Both the position numbers and the translations under genes were made by a program. Of a stretch of 37,480 bases of DNA, positions 1 through 8,175 are shown in pieces (within the stretch, counting starts at the first letter, position 1; the number at the start of each line of letters is the position of its first letter). The DNA is taken from contig NZ_VFIL01000022.1 of the NCBI RefSeq assembly GCF_007858285.1, forward strand, positions 1-37,480, written 5' to 3'. The notes under the pieces were generated by a model. That model was not told where the DNA came from. It saw only the letters and a list, made by a program, of their open reading frames with translations, and made no database searches. The stretch comes from Pseudomonas brenneri (lineage in GTDB: Bacteria > Pseudomonadota > Gammaproteobacteria > Pseudomonadales > Pseudomonadaceae).

Positions 1-70
1 TGAACCCTTTGCCATCCTCCAGGTAGGCCTGAACAGCGGTGAGCTTGAATTGATCTGAATACTTGCTCAT
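1..70 (-). CDS. IS3-family transposase OrfA, N-terminal fragment (runs off the window)
   Basis: The first 23 codons are visible, beginning MSKYSDQFKLTAVQAYLEDG. This matches the start of IS150-type OrfA proteins, which open with a helix-turn-helix domain that binds the IS ends. In this family OrfA is normally fused to the OrfB DDE integrase by programmed -1 frameshifting. The ATG lies about 50 bp inside the IS end, the usual spacing, and a GGGGTG stretch precedes it. The rest of the gene lies to the left of the window, so it may be intact or broken. Confidence 0.75.
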   Translation of the reverse strand, partial: MSKYSDQFKLTAVQAYLEDGKGF

Positions 71-121
71 GTGAACACCCCAAGAAATTGGATTTGTGTC
101 CAACTTCTTGGGGGCAGTCCA
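1..121 (-). mobile_element. End of an IS3-family (IS150-like) insertion sequence
   Basis: Read leftward, the element begins at about 121 with TGGACTGCCCC followed by AAGAAGTTGGACAC. This resembles the terminal inverted repeat of the IS150 subgroup of IS3 elements (TGTACTGCACCC...GTTGGAC). Within the end, 81-92 and 99-110 form a near-perfect inverted repeat (CAAGAAATTGGA / TCCAACTTCTTG, one mismatch). The orfA start codon follows at 70. Only this end is in the window, so the target duplication and intactness cannot be judged. Confidence 0.75.
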
Positions 122-174
122 TTTTGAGTTGAGGTGTATCCGATAAATTTTCAGTGATTGTCAGGGCGTTTGGT

Positions 175-447
175 TTATTTGCTGCCGCCCGAGCCCCCGC
201 CTGCGCTGTCCTCGTCGAACTTTTCGGGGATCGCGAATTTCTTGCTTTCCAGCAAACGCTGCAGCGCCAGTTCGCGTTCGGCGAACGTTGCCTGTTGCAC
301 CGTGGGCGAGGCGGCTTGCCCGCTGACTTGCAGCCCCAGCCAATGCTCGGTTTCCTGCTGGGCCTTGGACGAGGGGCCCGGCTCGATGGCCAGTACCGTC
401 AGGGGCAGGGCCAGCAGCGTCAGGCTGGCGAGGTAATGGAGTTTCAT
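175..447 (-). CDS. DUF3613-type small exported protein of the tad locus
   Basis: This 90-aa protein has a clear Sec signal peptide (MKLHYLASLTLLALPLTVLA) and a short acidic mature part ending in a Gly/Ser-rich tail. The ATG at 447 is chosen because AAGGAG lies about 7 nt upstream; an in-frame TTG at 462 overlaps that Shine-Dalgarno site and is unlikely to be the start. The gene follows tadD by 19 nt in the same direction and is probably the last visible gene of the rcpC-to-tadD operon. Small proteins of this type (DUF3613) are known beside Pseudomonas Flp pilus genes, but no biochemical function is known to me. The IS end begins only 53 bp past its stop codon. Confidence 0.7.
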   Translation of the reverse strand: MKLHYLASLTLLALPLTVLAIEPGPSSKAQQETEHWLGLQVSGQAASPTVQQATFAERELALQRLLESKKFAIPEKFDEDSAGGGSGGSK

Positions 448-466
448 CGTCGGCTCCTTCAAGCGC

Positions 467-1183
467 TTACTTGATTAGTACAGGCGGTGTATCGCTGGCC
501 GCCGCGACCTGATCCTTGGCAACTGGCGCGCCGGCAGCCTTGAGTTTCTCGGCCCGGGCCTGGGCCTCGGTGACCTGCTCGGGGCTCAGGCCCACCTGGC
601 TGGCCAGTTGCGCGGCCTGCCCCCAGTTGTCCTGGTAGATCAACAGGGTCACCAGATTGACGGCGGCCAGTTGGTCGCTCTGCTTGAGCTCCATGGCCGT
701 CATGAACTCAAAACGTGCATCTTCCATTCGGCGTTGGTTGAGGTAGACCACGCCCAGGTCATTGCGGATTTTCTCATCGGTGGGAGCCAGTTGCGCCGCG
801 CGTTGCATATGGGTCAAGGCCTGCGCGTTGTCGCCCCGGGCCGCTGCCAGTTGCCCCAGGCCGTGTTCACCCTCGGCCGCCATGCAGGTGCCCAGCAGGC
901 TGCGGTACAGCGGTTGTGCCTCACTGCGCCCGAGCAGGCGGTAGACCTTGGCCTTGCGCTGGCGCACTTGCGGCAAAGACTCCGGCAGGCTTTGCAGGTT
1001 GGCCAGGCTGGCGTGCATTTTCCCTTCATTGGCCATGTCGTCAGCCAGGTTCAACGACAGCTCCTGTTCGGAACTGGGCTTGGCGCAGGCGCCTGGCGAC
1101 ATGAGCGCCGACCACGGTGCCTGGCCGTTGCTGGCACAGCCGCCGAGCAGCAGCAGGCTCAAACCGGTAATCAGTGCTTTCAT
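467..1183 (-). CDS. tadD: TadD, TPR-containing pilus assembly lipoprotein
   Basis: This 238-aa protein begins with a lipoprotein signal (MKALITGLSLLLLGGC, lipid-attachment Cys 16). The middle carries tetratricopeptide repeats: residues of about 105-195 include ALTHMQRAAQLAPTDEKIRN and DLGVVYLNQRRMEDARFEF. TadD is a pilotin-like lipoprotein needed for assembly or localisation of the Tad secretin. GAGGAG sits just upstream of the ATG. The gene starts 10 nt after tadC ends and is followed by the DUF3613 gene, so it is transcribed with the tad operon. The C-terminal tail after the TPRs is Ala/Val-rich and looks disordered. Confidence 0.88.
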   Translation of the reverse strand: MKALITGLSLLLLGGCASNGQAPWSALMSPGACAKPSSEQELSLNLADDMANEGKMHASLANLQSLPESLPQVRQRKAKVYRLLGRSEAQPLYRSLLGTCMAAEGEHGLGQLAAARGDNAQALTHMQRAAQLAPTDEKIRNDLGVVYLNQRRMEDARFEFMTAMELKQSDQLAAVNLVTLLIYQDNWGQAAQLASQVGLSPEQVTEAQARAEKLKAAGAPVAKDQVAAASDTPPVLIK

Positions 1184-1193
1184 CGAGCGCTCC

Positions 1194-2081
1194 TCAAAAA
1201 CTGCTCAGGGCCCGGGAGATCGCAATGAATGCCGGCCCCCCCAGCACAATCAATAAAGCGGGAAACAGGAAAACCATCATCACCACCGACATCTTGGCCG
1301 ACATCTTCGAGATGAACTCCTGCAAGCGGGTGAGGCGGCGGTCATCGAGCAGTTGCTTGAGGGCCAGCAGCGACTTCATGGCGCCGCCGCCCTGTTGGAT
1401 CAGTTGCTGCAAAATGATGCAGGTGTCGGTGAACTCGTCCACGGCCAGCAGCCTGGCGGTCTTGCCCAACTCCTCACTCAGTTCCAGGCCCGAGTCGACC
1501 CGGGACAGGATCAACCGCAGTTCCTGGGTCAGCGCGGGCAACAGGCGTTGCGCTTCAACGCTGAGCACGCGCAGGGACTGTTCTACCGCCATGCCCGACT
1601 CGAACAGAATGCGCAGCAGCGGGATGAAGGTCGACACCTCGCGGGAGATCTGTTGCTGCCGGGCCTTGGCCGCGCTGGCGAGGATGCGCTTGGGGATCAG
1701 GTAGCCCAGGCCCAGGCCGAGCAGGGGCGCGATCCACGGGGAGTCGACACCGGGAAAAATCACTTCCTCGCCTATCAGGATCACGCCTGCCAGCACCAAT
1801 GGCACACCAATCTGGCAGGCGGCGAAGATCGAGCGTTGATTGGCTTTGCGCCAGCCCACACGGTTGAGCAGGATCTGCGTTTCGTTATCCATGCTCACTG
1901 AGCGCTGGGCCAGTTGGCTGCTGCCAAACTGGGTGAGCAGGGTACCGAATCGGTCGCCACGCACCAATTGGCCTTGCAGGCGCTGGTTGACCAGGCGCTG
2001 GCGACGGCGCTGGGCCATGAGCTGGCCGGCGATCAACACGAGTGCAGCAAGAAACAGCAGGGCACTGATCAACAGGACCAT
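1194..2081 (-). CDS. tadC: TadC, inner-membrane platform protein of the Tad pilus
   Basis: This 295-aa protein has an N-terminal membrane segment (VLLISALLFLAALVLIAG), a second hydrophobic pair around residues 85-125, a cytoplasmic type II secretion F (GspF-like) helical domain at about 135-255, and a C-terminal membrane segment (VVMMVFLFPALLIVLGG). TadB and TadC together form the platform on which the TadA ATPase acts. The ATG follows the tadB stop by one base (TGAGATG), so the two are almost certainly translationally coupled. A GGAG Shine-Dalgarno lies inside the tadB end. Confidence 0.9.
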   Translation of the reverse strand: MVLLISALLFLAALVLIAGQLMAQRRRQRLVNQRLQGQLVRGDRFGTLLTQFGSSQLAQRSVSMDNETQILLNRVGWRKANQRSIFAACQIGVPLVLAGVILIGEEVIFPGVDSPWIAPLLGLGLGYLIPKRILASAAKARQQQISREVSTFIPLLRILFESGMAVEQSLRVLSVEAQRLLPALTQELRLILSRVDSGLELSEELGKTARLLAVDEFTDTCIILQQLIQQGGGAMKSLLALKQLLDDRRLTRLQEFISKMSAKMSVVMMVFLFPALLIVLGGPAFIAISRALSSF

Positions 2082-2082
2082 C

Positions 2083-2964
2083 TCAAATACTCCGCAACAT
2101 GCGCCACATCGTCAGGCAGCCCAGCACCTGCATGGTGAGTGCGGCCAGCAGCATGTAGCGGCCGCTGTCGTCGTTCCACATGGTCAGCAGGTAGCCGGGG
2201 TTGATCATCATGAAATAGCCCACCATCGCAATCGGCATGCCGGCCAGCACGAAGGCAGTGACGCGCGTCTCGCCGGTCATGGCACGCAATTGCCGGGCGC
2301 CTTGTTCCCGTTCGCGGATGACCTTGATCAGGTTCTCCAGCAAGTCACTGGCGTTGCCGCCATAGCGGTGGTTGACCTTGAGCCCCAGGGCAAGCATGCG
2401 GAACTCGTCCTGCTCGTAGAATTCGGCGAAGTCACTGGCGGCCTCGGGCAGGCTGACCCCCAATTGCACGTTGCGCTGGATACGCCCCATGGCGGGCTTC
2501 AAGGGTTCCTCGGTGCTGTCGATGGCCCCCAGCAAGGCGTCGGCCAGGGTGCGTCCGGACTTCAGGCTGCGCACCGTATGGTCGAGCACTTGTGGCAGTT
2601 GCTCGACCATCCGCTTTACCCGCCGCCGATAGCGCCAGGCGATGTACAGCCGCAGTATCAAGGGCGGCAGCACAACCATTGCGGCCAACCCGAGCCAGCT
2701 CCACACCAGAAAGCCCAGCACCGCGCCCAACACCCAGCAGGTCACCCACAGGCCCAGGCTGTCGGTGGGCTTGCCCAGGCCCGCGCGCTGGAACATGCGC
2801 TCCAGGGCGACCCAATGGCCACGCTCTTCGGCCAGCAGCGGCTGCCCTTCGGCGAGTCGTTCCAGGACCCGATCGGTTTCCGCCTGGCGCAGGCCACTGA
2901 GGAACAGGTGCACCGACACGCCAATCAGGATCACGCAACTGAACATCAGGATGGCGCCGGTCAT
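2083..2964 (-). CDS. tadB: TadB, inner-membrane platform protein of the Tad pilus
   Basis: This 293-aa protein has an N-terminal membrane segment (ILMFSCVILIGVSVHLFL), a central hydrophobic pair at about 85-125, a GspF-type helical domain (RSLKSGRTLADALLGAID onwards) and two C-terminal hydrophobic segments. It is the partner of TadC in the inner-membrane platform of the Flp pilus. The start at 2964 is chosen because AGGAG lies 8 nt upstream. The reading frame stays open upstream, but there it overlaps tadA and lacks membrane character. The gap to tadA is 10 nt. Confidence 0.9.
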   Translation of the reverse strand: MTGAILMFSCVILIGVSVHLFLSGLRQAETDRVLERLAEGQPLLAEERGHWVALERMFQRAGLGKPTDSLGLWVTCWVLGAVLGFLVWSWLGLAAMVVLPPLILRLYIAWRYRRRVKRMVEQLPQVLDHTVRSLKSGRTLADALLGAIDSTEEPLKPAMGRIQRNVQLGVSLPEAASDFAEFYEQDEFRMLALGLKVNHRYGGNASDLLENLIKVIREREQGARQLRAMTGETRVTAFVLAGMPIAMVGYFMMINPGYLLTMWNDDSGRYMLLAALTMQVLGCLTMWRMLRSI

Positions 2965-2974
2965 GATGACGCTC

Positions 2975-4246
2975 CTATAGCGGCAGGGCCGACTCGCGGC
3001 GCAGTTTGTCACCCGCCGGGTTGACCGCCTCACGCAGGAAGCCAAAGCCGGTGCGCCGGTCATGCCGGAACAAGGTGTTGGTGACATACACGTCGTCGCG
3101 CACCCCCACCACTTCCACCACTTCACTGACACAGCGTCGGCCATCGGGCAGTCGGGTCAGCTGGATCACCACATCCAGCGCTGCGCAAATCATCTGGCGC
3201 AGGGTCTTTTCCGCCACCACACGACCGGTCAGGCCTACCAGGGTTTCCAGGCGCAACAGGGCATCCTGGGCATTGTTGGCGTGCACGGTACTCATGGAAC
3301 CGTCGTGGCCGGTGTTCATCGCAGTCATCACATCCAGCACTTCCACGCCACGGATCTCGCCGAGGATGATGCGGTCCGGGCGCATCCGCAGGGCGTTGCG
3401 GATCAGGTCGCTGGCCTTCACTTCACCGTGGCCCTCGGCATTCGGCGGGCGGGTTTCCAGGCGTACGACGTGGGGATGGCCCAGTTGCAGTTCGGCCACG
3501 TCTTCGATGGTCACCAGGCGCTCGTGGGGGTTGATCAACTGGCTGAGGATGTTCAGCAGAGTGGTCTTGCCGGTGCCGGTACCGCCGCTGATCAGGATGT
3601 TGCAGCGCTTGCCCACTGCCTCCTGGAAAAACTCGAAGATCGATTGGTCGATGGTCTGCATCGCCACCAGGTCGCTGCTCTTGAGCATGTCCTTGCGAAA
3701 CTTTCGAATCGACAGGCACGGACCGTCCAGGGCAATCGGCGGGATGATTGCGTTGACCCGGCTGCCGTCGGGCAGCCTGGCATCGACCATTGGTGACGAC
3801 TCATCCAGGCGCCGGCCCAGTGGCGCGAGGATGCGCTGCATGACCCGCTCCACATGATGGGCGTCGATAAAGCGCAGATCGCTCTGGTGCAACAGGCCGT
3901 CGCGCTCGACAAATACCCGGTGCGGGCCGTTGACCAGAATCTCGGTCACCGAGGGGTCGCGCAGCAGCACTTCCAGCGGCCCGAAGCCGGTCAGTTCATC
4001 GACGATTTCTTCGGCCAGGCGCTCCATTTCATAGCGGGAAATCGCCAGGTGCATGCGTGTGATGTATTCGGACACCTTGTCGATGACAAATTGCGCCAGG
4101 GATTGGCGTGAGCCTTCCAGCAGGTTTTTCCCCGACTCTTCGATGGCATCGATGATGTAGCGGTGCAGCACCAGTTTCAGGCCGTCGTGATCCACGGTGC
4201 TGTTAAGCCCCCGAGCGGGTGCGCCGAAGAGTTTTTCGCCGCTCAT
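2975..4246 (-). CDS. tadA: TadA/CpaF, secretion ATPase of the Tad pilus
   Basis: This 423-aa protein belongs to the type II/IV secretion ATPase superfamily (GspE/PilT/VirB11-like). Visible motifs are the Walker A ISGGTGTGKTTLLN, the Asp-box region VTIEDVAELQL, the Walker B RIILGEIRGVEVLD and the His box STVHANN. The N-terminal domain carries the CpaF-type VTEILVNGPHRVFVERDG segment. It hydrolyses ATP to drive Flp pilus assembly at the cytoplasmic face. The ATG at 4246 overlaps the tadZ stop as ATGA, a four-base overlap that fixes the start and implies translational coupling. Confidence 0.95.
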   Translation of the reverse strand: MSGEKLFGAPARGLNSTVDHDGLKLVLHRYIIDAIEESGKNLLEGSRQSLAQFVIDKVSEYITRMHLAISRYEMERLAEEIVDELTGFGPLEVLLRDPSVTEILVNGPHRVFVERDGLLHQSDLRFIDAHHVERVMQRILAPLGRRLDESSPMVDARLPDGSRVNAIIPPIALDGPCLSIRKFRKDMLKSSDLVAMQTIDQSIFEFFQEAVGKRCNILISGGTGTGKTTLLNILSQLINPHERLVTIEDVAELQLGHPHVVRLETRPPNAEGHGEVKASDLIRNALRMRPDRIILGEIRGVEVLDVMTAMNTGHDGSMSTVHANNAQDALLRLETLVGLTGRVVAEKTLRQMICAALDVVIQLTRLPDGRRCVSEVVEVVGVRDDVYVTNTLFRHDRRTGFGFLREAVNPAGDKLRRESALPL

Positions 4247-5436
4247 TTGGCGGTCCCCAGCAGCCGTTCGAACCAACGGGTGGAGGGTTTTTCCAGGCCT
4301 TCGGTACGCTTGGCCAGGCGTTCGCCCAAGGCTTTCAGAGTCTGCGTCAGGGGCTCCCGGGGGGCCAGGCTGAATAAGGTTTGCCCCTGGTTCTTGGCGT
4401 TCAGGCGCACCTCGGGGCTGAACGGCAAAACCGCGATGGCTTCCAGGCCGAAGCTATTTTCCAATGCCTCTTTATCCGGCGCGGCACCTTTGAGGTAGCG
4501 GTCCACCAGCAGCTTGGCATGATCAAGCTTCATGCCTTTTTCCCGCCACTGATTGAGGACTGCCAGGTTGCGCCGGCAGTCGAGGACGTTCTGGTCGGTA
4601 CACCACAAGAGCTTGTCGCAATGGCTGACAAACGTGCGCAAGGCTTCGCTGTCGCGCTGGCCGGTGAGGTTCACCACGATGTGCTGGAAGTGTTGGCGCA
4701 GGGCACTGAGTAACATGTACAGCTCGGCGGCGCTGGTCATTTCCAGCGGCTCGTCGCTTTCGGTATAGGCGAGGATGCGCAGGCCACCGTCGGTGGCGGT
4801 GAACGCGCTGTTGATCAGGGTGGTGTCCAGGCGGCGCAGGTGGCGCAGGGCATCGCCAAAGTTGAATGAGCTTTCCAGGCCCAGCAGCGCCAGGCTGTCA
4901 CCACGGGGCAGGCCCAGGTCCAGCAGTAAGGTCTGTTGACCGCTCTTTTGCACCACCATCGCCAGGTGGCTGGCGAGCAGGGCGCCGTCGGCATTGCCCT
5001 GGGTGCCATACAGCACAGTGAGGCCGCCCAGGTGTGCGTTGTGAGCGACCGGGGGCAGGCGCTTGCTCAGGCGTCGCACCAGGCCGGCGACTTCGCTGGA
5101 GCGTGAACCGTAGGCGACAAAATCCCGCGCGCCGGCACGCATGGCGTTGAGCACCAGTTGATTGTCCATGCCGTCACCGAGGGCGACGATAGCCAGCATC
5201 GGCTTGGCTTCCAGGGCGCCCTCGATCAAGGCGCTCTGGGCCACCACATGCTCGCGGTCCAGGCCCACGAACACCAGGTTGGCGAAGGTCACGTCCACCA
5301 GGGCCAACAGTTCGTCGAGGCTGCCACCACCGGCACTGACCACTTGGCCCAGGGGCGCGAGGGCGCCTTGCAGCCATTCCAGGTCGGTGGTGTTGCGGGT
5401 GATTGCCAGGAACGTCTGGCTCAGGCTATCGCTCAT
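4243..5436 (-). CDS. tadZ: TadZ/CpaE, pilus-localisation protein (ParA/MinD-like with receiver-like N-terminus)
   Basis: This 397-aa protein has a receiver-like N-terminal domain (about 1-125) followed by a ParA/MinD-type fold. The second domain opens with LTVLYGTQGNADGALLASHLA and continues with TLLLDLGLPRGD and HIVVNLTG. TadZ places the Tad apparatus in the cell, often at a pole. The P-loop is degenerate: where ParA proteins have KGGxGKT, this one reads YGTQGNADG and lacks the catalytic lysine. Atypical Walker A motifs are known in this family. Both ends overlap neighbours by ATGA (rcpA upstream, tadA downstream), so it is firmly part of the operon. Confidence 0.9.
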   Translation of the reverse strand: MSDSLSQTFLAITRNTTDLEWLQGALAPLGQVVSAGGGSLDELLALVDVTFANLVFVGLDREHVVAQSALIEGALEAKPMLAIVALGDGMDNQLVLNAMRAGARDFVAYGSRSSEVAGLVRRLSKRLPPVAHNAHLGGLTVLYGTQGNADGALLASHLAMVVQKSGQQTLLLDLGLPRGDSLALLGLESSFNFGDALRHLRRLDTTLINSAFTATDGGLRILAYTESDEPLEMTSAAELYMLLSALRQHFQHIVVNLTGQRDSEALRTFVSHCDKLLWCTDQNVLDCRRNLAVLNQWREKGMKLDHAKLLVDRYLKGAAPDKEALENSFGLEAIAVLPFSPEVRLNAKNQGQTLFSLAPREPLTQTLKALGERLAKRTEGLEKPSTRWFERLLGTAK

Positions 5437-6635
5437 TGGGAAAGTCCTGTGCGTCGGTCGAAGTTGCCGTTTTCCAGGAAGTACAGGCGATACCAGTTGG
5501 GGTCGTAGTTGCGCAGTTTTTCCCCGGGCAGGGACGGCAGGCGTGCGTTGGCGGCCAGGGGCTGGACCAAGTGCGGGGTGACGATCATCAGCAGCTCTTT
5601 TTCCTCGCGGCTGACGTTGCTGTCGCGGAAAAACGCACCGAGGATCGGGATATCGCCCAGGCCTGGAAATTTGCTGATGGTGGAACGGTTGTTATTACTG
5701 ATCAGGCCGCTGATCACAAAACTTTCGCCGTCGGCCAAAGACACCGTGGTGTCGGTACGGCGCACGGTCAGGGCCGGCACCTGGATGCCTTCTACCTGCA
5801 AGGCGTTGGCGTAATCCAGTTCGCTGACTTCCGGCGCCACCTTGAGGGAAATCCGCGTGCGGTCGATCACGGTGGGGGTCAACGTCAGGCGGATGCCGAA
5901 CTCTTTGTACTCGATGGAAATCGTATCGCTGCCGGTACTGGGCACCGGGATCGGTACTTCGCCGCCGGCGAGAAAGGTCGCGCTGTGCCCGCTCATGGCA
6001 ACCAGGCTCGGCCGCGCCAGGGTATAGGCAAAGCCGCTGCGTTCCAGGGCATTGATCAGCGCCGAAAACCGCCCGCCGCCGATGCCGATATTAAAGGTGT
6101 TGTTGTCCAGCGGCAGGCTCATGCCCGCTGTACGCGGGCTGCCGAACAGGAAGTTGCCAGTGCCGCCAAAGATCGATGTGCTGGCCTCCTTGAGCTTGGT
6201 GCGGCTGACTTCGACAAAGCGGATATCGGTCTGCACCTGGCTCGGCAGGGACGGGTCGTCGGAGGGCGACAGGGCCTGGCTGGTCAGGCTTGAACTGGCT
6301 TTGCCCTTGACGAATACCATGCTCTGGCGCGGGGCGCTGGAACAGCGAGTCCAGACCATCAGGCTGGTGGCACCAGAAGCAACGCCGGTGAGCAGGAAGC
6401 TGCGGTCACCGTTGAGGTGCACATCGGCGATTTTCGGGTCGCCGATGGCCAAGCGGGTAATTGCCACCGGTGATTGCAGGGTTTGCTGCAAGCCTTCGCC
6501 GACCTCGACCACGGCCGGCAGGGCGCCCAGGTTGCTGCAACTGTCCGAGGCCGCGAACGCCAGGCCGACAGGCAGGCTGGACAGCATCAGTGCCCAGGCC
6601 ATTTGAGTGAACACAGGTGCTAAACGTTGGTGCAT
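5433..6635 (-). CDS. rcpA: RcpA/CpaC, outer-membrane secretin of the Tad pilus
   Basis: This 400-aa protein has a signal peptide (to about residue 30, ...GLAFAAS), a BON/N-terminal secretin domain (LAIGDPKIADVHLNGDRSFLLTG region) and the C-terminal secretin domain. The latter carries the signature SKFPGLGDIPILGAFFRD. It forms the ring through which the Flp fibre leaves the cell. AAGGA lies upstream of the ATG. The stop codon overlaps the tadZ start by four bases, and the gap to rcpC is 19 nt. The length is normal for the CpaC/RcpA family. Confidence 0.93.
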   Translation of the reverse strand: MHQRLAPVFTQMAWALMLSSLPVGLAFAASDSCSNLGALPAVVEVGEGLQQTLQSPVAITRLAIGDPKIADVHLNGDRSFLLTGVASGATSLMVWTRCSSAPRQSMVFVKGKASSSLTSQALSPSDDPSLPSQVQTDIRFVEVSRTKLKEASTSIFGGTGNFLFGSPRTAGMSLPLDNNTFNIGIGGGRFSALINALERSGFAYTLARPSLVAMSGHSATFLAGGEVPIPVPSTGSDTISIEYKEFGIRLTLTPTVIDRTRISLKVAPEVSELDYANALQVEGIQVPALTVRRTDTTVSLADGESFVISGLISNNNRSTISKFPGLGDIPILGAFFRDSNVSREEKELLMIVTPHLVQPLAANARLPSLPGEKLRNYDPNWYRLYFLENGNFDRRTGLSQ

Positions 6636-6654
6636 TCAAGGCATCCTTGTTCAA

Positions 6655-7602
6655 TCAGGGATTTTGTTGGGTCGCTTGGTTACCGCGTATGACCTCGATG
6701 CCGGAGCGCCTGGATTCGTTGGTGGCCCCGGCTTGTGCAACTCTTTTCGGCGCGGCGACCATGGCCAGTTGAGTGAACTGGTACAGGTCGCGATTGGCGC
6801 TTTGCAGATTGGCCGACGCCTCGTTATCCCCGGCCCAGTACTGGCTCAGCAACTGTTCATCGGCACTGCGTACGGCCAGGCGCAAGGCGCCGACGCTGGT
6901 GGCCAGCATCAGGCGGCTCATCAACTGTTCCGGCACCGCCAACACCACGGTGCGTGGCGGGTTTGCCTGGCGTTGTACCTGACGGGCTTTTTCTTCATCG
7001 GTGGTGGGCGGCGCCACGGCGGGCTTGCCATCGTTGGTCGGGCCGAGGTTATCGCCCACGCTGAGCAGGCGCAGGGCCGGCACGATGATCTGGGACGTGG
7101 GCTCAGGGTTAGCGCCTTCCGAGCGCAGGAACAGCAGCACATCCACATAATCACCTGGGCTCAACTGGCCAGCCGCGCCGATGACCTCATCGACGGCCAC
7201 TGCCAGGGCGCGCTCGTCAGGGCGGATCATGCGGGCCAGCGGGCCACCGGAATTGAAGCTGGAGTTATCCAGCCAGGTGCCGGCACTCAGGGCTCTCAAG
7301 GGTGTGCGGCCGATGGCCTGGTCGAGGCTGGTCAAACTACCGGCGGGTGCGGTGCGCAGTCTTTCCAGGGTCAGGTCAGCAGCGGTGAGGGCAACATACG
7401 GCGGTACATCATGGGCCAGGACCACTACCGATTGACGGGTCTGGTCTTCGACGGCGGCGACGGTTTTTTCCACAGAAACGCCAGATGGCGCAGGCTCGGC
7501 AGCCGGCTCAGGCGGACGACTCAGCACCAGTCCCCAATAGCCCGCGAACAGCGCGCCGATTAATAACAACCCGGCCAGGATCATGCTGACACGACTGTTC
7601 AT
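6655..7602 (-). CDS. rcpC: RcpC/CpaB, periplasmic Flp pilus assembly protein
   Basis: This 315-aa protein has one N-terminal membrane anchor (SMILAGLLLIGALFAGYWG), then a SAF-like domain (VVVLAHDVPPYVALTAADL, about residues 60-120) and an RcpC-type domain (LSPGDYVDVLLFLRSEG). CpaB/RcpC works with the secretin in the periplasm. The start at 7602 is chosen for its GGGAG site; upstream in-frame codons lack membrane character. It is the first gene of the leftward operon, so the operon promoter should lie in 7603-7931, shared with the divergent flp gene. Confidence 0.9.
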   Translation of the reverse strand: MNSRVSMILAGLLLIGALFAGYWGLVLSRPPEPAAEPAPSGVSVEKTVAAVEDQTRQSVVVLAHDVPPYVALTAADLTLERLRTAPAGSLTSLDQAIGRTPLRALSAGTWLDNSSFNSGGPLARMIRPDERALAVAVDEVIGAAGQLSPGDYVDVLLFLRSEGANPEPTSQIIVPALRLLSVGDNLGPTNDGKPAVAPPTTDEEKARQVQRQANPPRTVVLAVPEQLMSRLMLATSVGALRLAVRSADEQLLSQYWAGDNEASANLQSANRDLYQFTQLAMVAAPKRVAQAGATNESRRSGIEVIRGNQATQQNP

Positions 7603-7931
7603 GAAGGCTCTCCCTTTCCTGTTGCACCACGCGCCCGTCTTTCCCAACGAGTTGATTTCGCAACCAGGCAGCTATGAACATCTAACGATTTCGTTATTTG
7701 AAGGTAGCCGAGCTAGGACAAAATGCCATTACCGACCATGATTTATTTTGGAACTATCGACATGCGCCCTGAAAACACGGGTTTATGACGCCAGTTTTAC
7801 GACTAATACTTTGTGATTAATCAGTTCTTACAGTTGTTGAGGTGGGGTTTGTTGACAATGCTCTAGTGGCACGCAGCAATCACCGTGCAGCACTGCGAGA
7901 TCTGCGCACGTAAGCGCAAAGGAGAAGTCAT
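7603..7931. promoter_or_regulatory. Divergent intergenic control region between rcpC and flp
   Basis: These 329 bases hold no gene and are AT-richer than the surroundings. Two perfect short palindromes are visible: TAACGATTTCGTTA at 7683-7696 and TGATTAATCA at 7814-7823. A TTGACA box lies at 7852-7857 pointing to flp, but the hexamer 17 bp later (AGCAAT, 7875-7880) is a poor -10. I therefore cannot say whether this is a sigma-70 promoter or needs an activator. A good AAGGAG ribosome site precedes flp. In P. aeruginosa the flp-tad genes are controlled by the PprA/PprB system and RpoS; whether this applies here is not shown. Confidence 0.5.
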
Positions 7932-8120
7932 ATGTTCCTTACCTTCATGATGAAGCTCTACGTCCAGCTCCAACTGCTCTTTCACCGCAAGGAAGGCGCC
8001 ACAGCGATTGAGTATGTGATCCTCGTGGCCGTTATTGCCCTTGTCGTGCTGGCAGCGGGGAAATTGCTTGGGCCTCAGATCGCGGCCATGTTCGCTAAAG
8101 TCGGGGCAGCCCTGACCTGA
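7932..8120 (+). CDS. flp: Flp family type IVb pilin (first copy)
   Basis: This 62-aa prepilin has a positively charged leader (to HRKEG) followed by the diagnostic processing site EG/ATAIEYVIL. Cleavage after Gly 22 leaves a 40-residue mature pilin whose N-terminal half is a hydrophobic helix (VAVIALVVLAAGKLLG). It is the structural subunit of the Flp fibre secreted by the divergent Tad apparatus. AAGGAG lies 8 nt before the ATG. The EY pair is the hallmark of Flp pilins. No prepilin peptidase (TadV/FppA) gene is in the window, so processing must use an enzyme encoded elsewhere. Confidence 0.95.
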   Translation: MFLTFMMKLYVQLQLLFHRKEGATAIEYVILVAVIALVVLAAGKLLGPQIAAMFAKVGAALT

Positions 8121-8175
8121 TTGGCAACAGTGCTTTGAGCAAGCCCATCAGTGATTGTTTCGCAAGGTATTGCTC

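Noticed and set aside
1840..3024. Open frame of 394 codons on the plus strand opposite tadB/tadC
   Set aside because: Antisense to two well-supported tad genes; no Shine-Dalgarno site and biased composition.
7866..7882. Possible sigma-54 promoter TGGCAC before flp
   Set aside because: The -12 element should contain GC in TTGC; here it is AATC, so the key bases are missing.
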